From contig CM060732.1 in NCBI GenBank assembly GCA_030704615.1, positions 45,303,053-45,367,052 on the forward strand: a DNA stretch of 64,000 bases, given 5' to 3'. Shown here in pieces: positions 45,121-56,970 of this stretch. Below the pieces are notes generated by a model. That model saw nothing but the letters and a program-made list of their open reading frames with translations. It was not told the DNA's origin and did no database searches. Made by a program: the position numbers and the translations under genes. The stretch's first letter is position 1. Each line of letters begins with the position of its first letter. The stretch is from Takakia lepidozioides (lineage: Eukaryota > Streptophyta > Takakiopsida > Takakiales > Takakiaceae).

Positions 45121-48100
45121 ATGAAAGACAAACGGTATACTGCATATGGTCAATATTGGAACAATGACCTTGATCCATCTTTGGCCAACTCTAACTGGGA
45201 GCAGTCATCACGAGAGGACTCACTGCAAGCGAATGATCCGGTTGTCTATTCTCCGGATGAAATTGAGTACGCTTCGGATGGCTCAGAGTGGGAACACATT
45301 TTGGAATTACATGAGGCGCCAAGTTTTCTTGACCGTCGAGATAACACACAGGCTGCGGTCAGAACTATGAGCAGCAGTGGGATTCTGCAAGACGGACCTA
45401 CCACAATTGTTCCTGTCTCGTTGCAGAAGGAAAATCTGGCTGTTACAATTGCAGCCACCGAAGAACACGTCGTACCAGGGGATCTGGAGTTGTATTCCCG
45501 GGAATACCCTGATCATTACTACGTTCCCGAACGGCTGCCGGATGTGGTCGGGTGTCGTCCTGGCCCTACCGATGACGGGCATTTTATTGATGGACCCTTG
45601 AACAAGAAGCTTCAGATCAACAGAGCGCGGAGCAGAGCGAGTTTGTACAATCTGATGCAAATCAGATCTGACAAGCAAGATTTAAGTTTTGTGGAGAAGG
45701 TTGTGCTCCCACAGGATGAGATATCTGCCTTCTGCAATGACCTCGTTCCTTACTCAGTAAAGCCTAGGCACGACGGTCGTGAGTTGCTGAATTTTGGAAC
45801 ACTTAATACCTGCTCATTGCATTTTCTCGGATTCTACGGGTGTAAGACTTTGATGGCGGAAATGTTTGTCCGGGATTCTGTGATCGACGATGCCACAGCA
45901 GGACTGATGCAGGAAGAGAAGCTTCAGCCTGGCTTATATGCGTCTGTGCGAAATGACACTGTCTGTATTTTCTACTGGCATGAGGGACCGAAGCTGCTGG
46001 ATGCCTCAAGGAAGGACATCTCGTGCAATTTCATCAGATACCTGGTTGAATTGTGCGACACTGTGCACATTTGTCTGGATTCCGTAGGTCTTGAGGCGTC
46101 ACTCTCAGTACCTGCATCCACTTCCTCAAAGAAGAAGCGCACTCAGAGATTGAAGGTATCTGTGGTCAAAGCGTCAGAGAACGACGTCAAATTGAGCAGT
46201 GGTTTTGAGATTACGCTGTCGGGGAAGCAACATCTGTCGACGCCGGTCGAGACATTTCCATACAGCTCCACCGAGCAATCTGGTGTAATAGGCTTCAAGC
46301 TTTCGGAGGGTCTTCACCGTCTAGCATTGCTTGTCGCCACTGTGCGTCCTCCCAAGAAGCAGCTCCAGAATACTCAGACGAGTCTCAAAGTGAAGGACAT
46401 GCCTAATGTTATCAAAGGTTGGGAGTCCCACTATAATTTGGATGTCTCTGGGTTGAACGATAAGGAATTGCTCGTCTTCTTACAGTGTGCAGAATTAAAC
46501 GGTTACCAAGAGTTTTGTAGCTTCAAGCATGGATTGGAACAACGAAAAAAAGAACAGTCCAAGAAAGTATACGAGGTTGATTCCCTGGTTAGTGTCCAAC
46601 AAGAACTTGCCTTGAGCATTTTTTTAAGAGGCGCATTCGCGTTCCTTAGACTCAACTATCCCTGGGAGGAGGCCCTGCTGTCGTCAAGTACCATGGATTC
46701 TGTTGAGATTGCTTCAAGGACTAAGCCAACGGTTGAAGGCACTAACAAAAGCCCACCCAACAAACTTACAGAGGCTGCTTCAACTCTACGAGTAAGTATT
46801 TTATTAATCTTCCACATGAATGTGTATTGCATGTCACTGAAAAACTGCTTCCTCTACAATATGAGAACCGGTCTGGGGGGATCTTCATCTTTGGTCAGTC
46901 TATTGATTAATCTTATCGTATACAGCTAGTGCAGTGGCGTTAGAAAAGCTCAACTGGTTGTAGACCTGACCAGTCAACCACATGCTACTTTTTAAAGAGG
47001 ACAATTAGGAAAATTGAATTGTATATAGACCGAGGGACTTGCAGACAATGTCTATCTCACTCTGGAAATTCACACATTGTCTGTCCTCAAACAGGGATCC
47101 ACACCGTCGATTGTCGGCGATTTCTCAGTCCCTGTGGACCTGTGCTTGTCAAGCTGATATCAAATATCGTACATTGTCTGTGCTCAAGCAGGGATCCACA
47201 CCGTCGATTGCCGCCGATTTCGCAGTCCCTGTGGACCTGAGCCACCACCACGCTGAAACCAGTACAGGTCTCCAGTCTGAAATTAAGATGTGGCAGCAGT
47301 CCAAACAGGCAGATTTTGACTGCCTCGAACGCGAAATATCTGAGATATGGACAGGCAAGCAGGTCAGCCCGTTTGTCCGAGAGTTCCTATTTCCTGACTC
47401 CCAGGTCAACTTCTCTCTCAAAGGCGCTGTCAATCTATTAAAGCTGGAAAATACGGTTGATTTCATCGTTGAAGTGAATGGTGGCAATTCCAAAAACTTG
47501 GGCCCTATCATGTATGGCCAGGAAATTTTCTTGCACTTCAAAGACAGTCACGGGCAGTTTCTGGCAAGTAGGTTCTTGCCCATCCCTGGAAAGTGCGTCG
47601 CAGGTCCTGTCCTCATATCTCAGCCCCTTCGCCTCCAGGTGACTGTGACACAGACGATTTTCAGTTCTCGAGTACAAGTGCATGAGCTCATGGGCATCAA
47701 CGTTATCAAAGATCCGCTTTCAGACCCCATGCAGACTTGGATAGGCTCATACGCCAAAGTTGTACCGTCGGGACTCCGCGAAGTGGCAGCAGTTGCAAAC
47801 TTTGCCCTCAACAGATTTGGAGAGGAGCATTTTGGCTTACACGCAGGATTGAATACTGAACAGCAAGTATCAATTATTCAGAGGATGCTTCATTTCAAAT
47901 ACAACAGTTTTAAATCTTTACAGCAAGTTGATCTTACTCTTCTGCAGGACCAGTTGGCACACATTCGGGAGACGGAGTTCAATCCGAAGGATGAAAGCGC
48001 GGTATTAGATGTTCATCCAGCTGTGCGCACGACGTGCCTCCGCGTGTACAAACGAGGGCGGTCTGAGTTCCAGTCCAGGGTTTCGGGCATGGTGAAGAAT

Positions 48101-51100
48101 ACTTTCTCCCCCCTTTTCAAAGCTAAGGTCGAAGCCGACATCAAATTGGAGTCACTATCTCTGGAAGAACATGTGAAAAAAGAGGAGTGCGCCCACATAC
48201 TGAATCTGCGAAAGACGGTCGCAACCAGAGTTCCTGACCTTCCTACACTCTTCGTCAAAAGTTGCTCACTGCATGAAACTTACGAACGTGAGAAAACAGC
48301 CACCGTCAGTTATGCAAAACAGGTAAATCTAAACAGTGCATCCATTTACCTCCAATACACTGCAGGGAAACCAAAGATACGTTCTAGATATGTCCATCTG
48401 GATCGTAGTCTAACTCTGAACGCATTAACGTACATATTTGGTTGAATCATGATCATAAATCAAAGTAAAAATTTGTTTAGACAAATCGGTCAGATCACCA
48501 TCAAGACGTACTGATGATTACGTTTTCCCCAATTTAATGTAGATACTCAACTTGTTTCTGATAAAATTTGTCTCAGGTACTGGAGAAAGAGAACATGACA
48601 TGGAATGCCATCGAGCTCGCTCCCTTGAAGAAAGATCTGGATTCGCTATCTTCTACATCCAGTCATTCTGCAACGATCATCCCCACGTGCTCTGTACCTA
48701 TGAAGTTGATTGATCTAGACACCACACAGGAGAGATTATCCAAAGTGTCCTATTTGAAATCTGGCGAAGTTCTCGTCCTTGTTCAGCAAATTGTCGGGGA
48801 GGCACTTCACAAACTTTACCTCAGCCCGAGGTTTGGAGTGGATCTTAGCACTGCAAATCCTATCAGGGTGTTCAAGAGGGGCACTGATCGACTAGCATTT
48901 GATGAGACGTGTAAATTAATAGCCCTCTATGACCGCTCCCTGGCCACTGTCAAAATTGGTCGGTTTGGCGAAAGATTCACTACTGTGGACTGGACCGGTG
49001 TCGAAGTGGCTTTGAACGACTGGGGGATCAACAGTGTCACGTGGATGGAATTTGTTCCTGGGAAGAGGGAGCTTGTCATAATTGATGATGCTCAGTGTGT
49101 TCGTCTGTTTGAAATGAGCCCGTCTGCTATGATGCGCCCACGGAATATTAAGCTCAATCCATTTTTCAAGGCATGCATTTCCGTCGATGGAGCTTGCCTC
49201 ATCGTTTTTCACAAAATTACAAAGCACTACGAGGTTGCAGACGAACCACTGCCATCTGAAGAAGTTTCTGTGGAAATTCCGAGCTTAGACAGTACAGCTG
49301 GTAAGTTTTTCAACTTTCTATAGTTTCGGTCATGATGATTTAAGGCACTTGATCTCACTTCATGCATGTAAATCTTGATCACCACGGTGGCTATGTAGTT
49401 TTTGGTGCAGCGGGACTGCGCGTGGGGTATTATCGTTGATGCGAATAGTGGACTGTCGATAGGAGGACGATAGCTCAATGTGGACTGTCGAATCTAGATA
49501 TGTCACGTTGCTTCACCTGCACCCAATTGTGATGCATGAACGAGTGCATTTAGTAACTGCATATTATCAAGTCCTTGATGTTTTGTGGACAGCAGGGGCA
49601 ATCATTCGAGACTCGAACAATGAAGCTGGCAATTTGGCAGTTGAAGTTTACATGCTTGATGAGACGATGTCACATATGAAAAGCGTTGAGCTGGACGTGC
49701 TGATTACAGACACCGAAAGGTTGGTGGCAACAGTGGTGTGTTTTGGCCCACAAATGCATTTGGTAATCCATGACAGTACGAAACCAGAGGTTATTTGCTC
49801 CAGATTGTTGGAGATCAGCTCTGCATCTGAGGTTTGTGAATTGAAAGTACTGAATAACAAATATCAGAAAGTGGAGGAGGTTGCAAGCTCATCCGAGAGG
49901 TTATGTATTGAGTTGGAGTACATTTACTACATCTTCGATAAGTACTCGGTGAGCCCTCCCTTACAAAGCAGTTTGTCTGAAACCGGTTGTACAAGACGGC
50001 AATTATCTTTTGAATTACTGTGGAAAGCTGGGCAGGTGCAGATGAATCTAAGTGCACAAACTGTCCACTATGTGAGTTCTCGAATGGAAAAACTCAAGCA
50101 AGAAAGAGGGAAAGATTTCTCTGGGCTAGAAATCATCTTCAATTCCCAGTCACTTGAAAGTTTCAGACTGTTGCCTGGGACATCAAGACAAATGCAGGTT
50201 GGAAGCTTCTCCAGCAGTAGTCACACTGCAGTGAAGGCCGGGGATTGGGTACAACGTCTGGTTTGCCTAGTGCCGATTCAGATTGCTCGGGCAGAAAACA
50301 ATGGTTTGAAGCCTCTCGTGGATGGACTGCAGATTCCAGCTAACCTGAATTATGCAGATGCTCTTTCTCTGGCGAATGTGATTAGATTTGGGTTTTACGA
50401 TTCGGTCCTGGAAAGTTGGGTGGGGAGCATCAAAGTGGTTTCCTCTATGGGGAAACAAAGCAGTGGTAAATCATATCTTCTCAACCACTTAAGTGGTTCT
50501 CTGCTCGATGTAGCTGGAGGTCGCTGCACCGATGGTGTGTGGATGACGATGCGCACCACAAACGATTGCATGTATATTTTACTTGACTTTGAGGGCCTCG
50601 GAAGCTTTGAGCGCAGCGAGCAAGAGGATATGCTTCTTTCCATCCTTAATGCAGCTGTCAGCAATATCACGATCTTTAACAAGAAGGTACGTTCCCAACC
50701 CCTTCACAGGCTTGATGGTCCAATTTTATGAACCTGCTTCGGACTAGCCACATGTTCTCTTCAAATCTCCAAATTTCACTAAACTAGTTGAAGATGCACC
50801 ATAATATAGGTCAAACTTCGACTGCTCAATGTGTATATACCGTACAGCAGACCTGACCGTCGTCTTTCCTGAGCTTGCTTGACACTACAGACCTGTAATG
50901 AACATTCTGACTCTCAAATGGCGCTCGAGATCACTGAATGCATTGGAGAGACGAATTTAAGCCATCCAAGCTCATGGAAAACTAATTAGTGCCACCCCAG
51001 CTCGTACCAGCTCATTTCAGTTGCATGGGCCCATTCCATCCGTCGTATGTACATACAGTTCCTCTTCCGATGAGGAGCGGGTGAGGAGGTGGCACATGAT

Positions 51101-54100
51101 AGATGTGATTCTTGCAGGACTTCCATTTGGACAAAGAGACGGAGGCAGTATTCGAAAGATTTCAGAACGGAGTGAGTTTGGTGAAGGAAGATGAAAAGCT
51201 ATTCAAGGGCCTCTTCTACATGGCCGTGAAAGACGTGGACGCTGCAGATGTTGAGGATTTGAAACGGGAATTCCAGGACAAAATCTCTCTCATTTGCAGC
51301 AAATCTCAGGACAATTTTCTGACGAAAATGTATGGTGGAGAGGTTGATATTGCCGCCATGGCTCCCTTCAATCGCCCAGAGTTCTATGAAAGCATCATTG
51401 ACATCGCCAGAACTGTTGAAGAGCTGGATACTTGCAACCACAATGGACAGGGCTTCAGTAGAGACTTGAAGCTGGTGATAGCTCAGATTAGTGCCAAGGA
51501 TTGGTCGCCAATCGACTCGAAGCGCGTTGCATTCAAGGTCAACTTGCTGAAAAAACATCTCAGTTCAGCTGTCACCTTTGGGCGCTCGAGAGTGGCAAAC
51601 ACCAAGATGCCATTGCTAAATTTCGACACCGACGAGAACATTAATGAATCGGGTCATATGCAAGTAGACGGTTATGACTTTGACATGGTTGACACCAACA
51701 TTCAATTGGCTCCTCATGAAAGCCAGGTAAATTAACTTTAAATAGAGTACTGTAGGATTCTTACATGTGATCTGAGATCACTTTTCAAAACTGTACAAAT
51801 ATCTTGACCCAAATACAAACAAAATTAAGCTGCGGTGCTCTAGGATTATAGGTCTTGCGGCGTCGCGGTGCTGAGGGAGACTCTTGCACATGCTTGGTAG
51901 CTTGCTGCATAGTTTCTGAAATATTTTGGGCTCTTCCAAGTTTGATCAGGTGATAGGAACCATTTTGGATCCGTTGGGGAAAGCGTTTCAGCGTGAGGTA
52001 CCCCGCAAGGGAGAGAATGATGAAGCCTGGCACTCTTCATTTCAGAACTTCCTGGCTGCTTTGGCAGACCGTCGCAAACACAGGTAAGGCACTCCACCCC
52101 CCACATCCTGAAGTTCCCCTCCCTCCCTGGGAATATCAAGAATCTGGAATTTTTTCCAAAATTTCCAGTAGCTTGGCAGTCTACGCGTTAGACATATCTA
52201 TGATCACATTTTCTTGAACTGCACCTGGGTCGTTCCCGAAATTATAAACATCTCGTTGGTCTTAACTTGTTATCAGTTCAGAACTGATGTGAAAGGTCTG
52301 AAAGTTCTAGCTTACACTCAGCTGGCATGCATAAACGTTAAATTGAATATTGCAGGGTGCTTGAATGGCTAGAGGTCAACACTACAGACTTCTCAAATGA
52401 TGGAGACGTGCAGAAACTAAAGCTGGAGGCTTTGGCGATGCTCGCAGAGCTTCCACATAAGCTGTCTCTATGTAGCTGCAAGTGCCAGCGGTGTTTTCTA
52501 CGCTGCATCTTAGAGCGATACCATCCAGGCGATCATTCTTGCAAGGGTTCCCACATGTGCACGAAAAACTGTTCATACTGTCTTGATGACAGCAAGGCGG
52601 CCATAACAGGAGACCACTTGAGTAGGTGTAGCGATTCCGCAGGACACGAGGGTTCTCACGATTGTCAGCAGAAGTCCCATACCTGTGGGGAAGTTTGCAG
52701 CTTGCAAGGACAATCCTCAAACTGCAACAAAGCGTGCATTCTGAAACCAAGACATAGTGGAGACCACAAGTGCAATTCCCGTCAACACATGTGTAAGATG
52801 GAGTGCTCTCTCCCTACCTGCAGAAACACCTGTGTGTCTCCTGTGGAACTGGGAAACCACAGCCTGCATGCTTGCCACGAGAAACTGTGTCCCGAAAAGT
52901 GCACAATGAAAGGATGCAACCGCAAATGCGCATCGGAAGATCATTTTCACGCGAAGAAACCAGGTGTGGTTCACCATTACTGTGGAAGCGAGCACCCCTG
53001 CTACCAGCAGTGTGAAGCCCCTGGCGTGTGCGAGGTTTTGACTGAGGTTGTTAGGAAAACGAGCACATTTCAAGGCAAACGGGCAAACTTTGAATACGAG
53101 CATGTTTCTGAGCAGAATGGAGTGAGGAAGGACTGCTGCATTGCTATCCCACCTTTCCAGGTATTCTCATTATCTTGTCCACACATGTACTGGATATATG
53201 TGCCGGGCAAGTTTGCTGTATTATCCGCTTCTTGTGGACCCTTTTTCCATGTATCGATGTGCATAGTACTGAACGGTTGTCCTTTGCAATACCATTCGAC
53301 AGGAGCAGCATCAAGGTCCCCATTCACACACCACAAACACAAACGCGGTGCACTTCTGCGAGATAAGTTGTGAAGCTTGTGGCTACTTCTGCAATCTTCC
53401 CATCAATCACAACGGACTGCACAACACCACTCATGGGAATATGAGGGATGTGAGCTTTGTGTCCGAGGTTGAAGATTTTGATATTTTGGACCGGAAGTAC
53501 ACATGGGGAGAGTCTGGGATGGCAGAAATGTGTATGATGCATTGTAAGGCCCAGGGCCGCGGACATATCCATCTAATCCCTTGTCCCGAACACAACCACG
53601 GGGGAGCATGCTTCGGCAAGCTCGTCGAAGGTAAAACTTGTTTAAATTCAATTTCAGACCAGAGTCTTTACTTGTTACAGCAATGCTTGCTAGCACTTCT
53701 TTAATGCACTTGTCCTCCACTGGTAGGATCAAAGCAGAAAATACTTCGATGACCTCTAGATCCTGGAACTGAAGAGGGATATAAAACACTCTTTAGCCCC
53801 GAGTTCAATGTGCACGCCTAAAACGTAGACTGAAGACCTAGAAACCTCTGCAGCGATTAGATGATCATTAGGACATTACTGGATCTAAGTTAACTCATTC
53901 TGTTGTACAGGTTCAAGGCATGAGATTCGCAAGTATGGGCCCAATTTTGATGCACCAAAAGATGAGCTTACCCATGCTGCTTTCTGGAAACAGATGCGCT
54001 TCAAAGATCCTTGCAGTGACGATGAGCAGCGGCAGTTTTCCCTTTGCAATCATCACTGCCCATCTGACGAACACATTATGATAGACAGTTCATCTGGCTC

Positions 54101-54860
54101 CTCTCAGCAGATCTCATACTGCACAGAGAGCCTCTGGCACGCAGCAGTTCCTAGAACAACGTCACAAACCTCTGGAGTGGCCGGTTATGTCACAGAGGAT
54201 GGCCATCGCTTTTGCTGCAATCATTCTAAGAATGTGGCGAACCATGTGATATTTGTCATTGACCGATCAGGTTCCATGGGAGATAAGGATTGTAAACCGT
54301 CGATGGTGAAATTTTCGCAACCCCGTACAAACAATCGGCTTGGATGCGTCTACGAGGCTATCCTGCGTTTCATACGCACACGCCTTAGTAGTTCGAGTCT
54401 TCAGGACCTCGTCTCTGTTGTTCTGTTTTCTTGTACTGCTCTGGTAGTAATTGAGGGCCAAGAGATGAAAGAGAATCTTGTCGACCTTCTTCTTTGCTAC
54501 AATTGCGATGGTGGGACAAATTACTCTGCTGGCATGAGAAATGCAGAGCGAATTCTCAGTAATCGGTCCAATCTCGATGCAACCTCTCAGACGAAAAGTC
54601 CTGTTATCATCTTTCTGAGTGATGGTGGTAACAATGGCGGAGAGGATCCCGTGTTCGTTGTCAGAGCGATGAAACAGGTGGAGCCTAAGCTTATCCTCCA
54701 CACAATTAAGTTTGGATCTGATCCATATAACCAAATCTTAATGGACATGGCAAAAGCCGGAGATGGGACGTTCCAAGTTAGCCTTGATGAAGTTGAACTG
54801 GCGAAGAGCTTCGAATGTCTGGCAAAAAGTTGCAGGCCGAAGGTGGCGTCTCTCATGTAA
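45121..54860 (+). CDS. Very large GTPase-like protein with Cys/His repeats and a vWA domain (about 2,520 aa)
   Basis: Nine exons: 45121-46791, about 47192-48322, 48577-49300, about 49463-50686, 51118-51726, 51950-52083, 52356-53160, 53303-53630 and 53911-54860. All have GT donors and AG acceptors and keep phase, except the start of exon 4, which could not be reconciled with the phase of exon 3. The first about 1,450 residues have no motif I recognise. Exon 4 holds a P-loop GKQSSGKS (50450-50473), a likely switch region (RCTDGVWM) and DFEGLGS (50585 on), the pattern of the guanylate-binding/very large inducible GTPase group. Exons 7-9 hold H-x-C-x3-C repeats (such as HTCGEVC, HMCKMEC, HPCYQQC). 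Exon 9 ends with a vWA domain with the MIDAS motif DRSGSMG (54261 on). Relatives are known as hypothetical proteins in seed-free plants and some protists; function is unknown. An immune or membrane role by analogy with animal VLIG/GBP proteins is only inference. Confidence 0.88.
47074..47242 (+). repeat. 97-bp tandem duplication spanning the exon 2 splice acceptor
   Basis: 47074-47145 and 47171-47242 match with about five differences. Each copy contains a pyrimidine-rich acceptor ending in CAG directly before GGATCCACACCG (exon starts at 47095 or 47192). Starting at the second copy keeps the frame open. Starting at the first copy meets TGA after about 20 codons. A third acceptor at 47044 (CTTGCAG) would also keep the frame. 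Confidence 0.8.
50450..50600 (+). other. GTPase core motifs of the large GTPase/vWA protein
   Basis: GKQSSGKS is a P-loop of the GxxxxGK[ST] form. About 40 codons later DFEGLGS matches the D-x-E-G form of the GBP/VLIG/atlastin class rather than the D-x-x-G of small GTPases. In this class the loop after G1 carries a Thr in switch 1; CTDGVWM is the candidate. The nucleotide-specificity motif further on was not assigned. Confidence 0.75.
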
Positions 54861-55939
54861 CATCCTGAGTTCTGGCTTTGGGAAATATCTATCAGTGTGC
54901 ACCGTTGTCTAATCCTAAGAACTTCTGTGGTTCTGGCGAACTCGGCCTCGGATAATGTGCAGTATAGTTTTGTAGGGCTTTGACAAATTCTAAGCTTCTT
55001 TGCCACAATTTTTGCGGCACAGAGCTCTCAATGTGTGCTTGCATCTGAAAGCATCCCATTTTGACTACTGCATGTAATGAAAGCGGCATGTGTGTGCATT
55101 CTTCTTCGGCTAAGTTGTTGAGCCTTGGTTAGTGAAGAGAACAGCTTGTAAAACACTTCTCCCCAGGATGCGCACTGTGGATTTCAAATCTCCCTACATG
55201 AATTATCTTTGCTCCTTCACATAACCTGCGATAGCTTAAAATGACAATTATATATATCCTGGTGAACCCAATCAACGTTTGTGCAACTAGAGTTTCTCTA
55301 AATATTATGTTTAGTGGAAACTCATTGCATGCTGTTTGAATAGCAGTGTTGGAATGAGCACAGAAGGAGGGGATGGGGCAGCTGATCAATTGGTCTTGAG
55401 AATATGCTACATCTGTTTTTCAGCTCAGAGAGGCTGTAAACTTTTAGGATTGTCATTATGCTGTCAAGTTGAATTTCTGTATGCCAGTTGATGGGAGAAA
55501 TAATCTGTTTCTCAAGTGTTATGACTATTGCATAGAGTTGCGAAACCACACATCCTGAGTGACGCAGATCTGGTCCTTTGATATATGTACAGAACATTCA
55601 ACAAATCTAGACAATCAAGTCCCGCTACCAGGATGAGAAGCAAGAGAGAAGGTCCACCAGCTTTGTGAGAAAAAGGATGAGTCTGTAGGTAGCCTGGTTG
55701 ATGATGAGCTATGCATTTGCACTTGGGAGCGACTGCACTAACATTCACTTTCAAGCAAACTTCTCTAACTCTTCATATACTTCGTGCTAGTCCAGTCTGT
55801 ATGTGTAGTCCTGCCAGAGGCCATATTGCAAGCCACTGTGCTACACATACATTCTTACATAAGCATTCATCGGGGTAAGTGCCTTTGTCAGGGAAATCTA
55901 ATTCAGCCTGCATATATATTGTTGAATTTTTGTATGAAG
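54861..55939. other. 3' region of the GTPase/vWA gene, no further gene seen
   Basis: The first few hundred bases are probably 3' UTR. No recognisable coding content follows on either strand. Confidence 0.45.
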
Positions 55940-56415
55940 ACTATAACAGAGACCACATCTTGTCGAGTCATATTGTCAAACTGTGCGCACTTCCTTTACG
56001 CTTCTACATTTAGCATGGCTGTCTGCAGAATGATATCTGCCCCAATTCCAGCTTTGATGATGTCAGCATGTACCTCTGTGCCCTTTTCAAGAGCTTGGAG
56101 GCTCCCATACGCACGAAGAACGCAGACAAATGTCACCTTGTTTGGGGTGAGCCCTTGGTGTTTCATTTGCTCAGAGAGGCCAAAAGCTTCCCTAAGACTC
56201 CCATACTTTGCATATCCTGCCATCATTGCACTGCATGAGACCACATTGCGATCAGGCATTTTGTCAAACCCTTGACGTGCATCCTTCAAGCCCCCACATT
56301 TGGCATACATGTCCACAAGGGTGTTGAGTAGAAAGATGTTTGGCTGAAATCCACTTTGAATAATGTGGGCATGAACCTGTCTACCCTCTGCTAGGTCTCT
56401 CTTGTTGATGTACTC
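55940..56415 (-). pseudogene. PPR gene relic (PLS type), N-terminal exon
   Basis: The minus-strand exon starts after a good acceptor (TTTTGTCTTGCAG|GAGTAC) and reads EYINKRDLAEGRQVHAHIIQ, then NIFLLNTLVDMYAKCGGLKD, GLTPNKVTFVCVLRAYGSLQ and TEVHADIIKAGIGADIILQT. The next unit has lost about seven codons of the VDMYAKCG block and hits a TAA, after which FDNMTRQDVVS is still visible. The same Q-E-(Y/C)-I-N-x-(K/R) start occurs at 29.04 kb. No upstream exon and no C-terminal E or DYW domain was found. It differs in sequence from the 34-42 kb arrays and is an independent copy. Confidence 0.75.
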
Positions 56416-56970
56416 CTGCAAGACAAAAACATAATTATTATAGTGTGCCCAATCGCCTCCTTGGTTTACTGATGCTTTGGGTCTACTGGCCCTCCCTTAG
56501 CAGGTTGTATCCAGTGTCAACTTGTGTGTCTGAATTCAACAACACTTTACGCCCCTGTTACAACAGCAGGCAGTTGAAATAACTCATTGACGAACCTTCC
56601 AGTGTGAGATAACATGGAAATCTAGCCAAATCCTTGAACAAAAGGGCAGAGATCTTAGGTGATCAGTCAGCTACTAACCTGAGATAAGAGGAATTATATA
56701 GCCCACAGCCTGCACGCCAAGCATCCCAAGCGAGATGTAGGGCGTCGACTCCGGATGGCGCTTGAGGTAGGGTTGCCACACTGAACGACCCTTCCAGACT
56801 CTTCCGAGAAATGATCTCATCCCGCTGTCGCGGTGAAGGACAACTCAACCCAATTACTTTAGTTCTAGAATGTATGAAAACACCAGCAGCCCAAAGCAGA
56901 GTAGATGACAAATTCTCACTCGCTCTTCAAATAGCAGGTACAAATGGTACATATAGAGAAGTAGACACAC

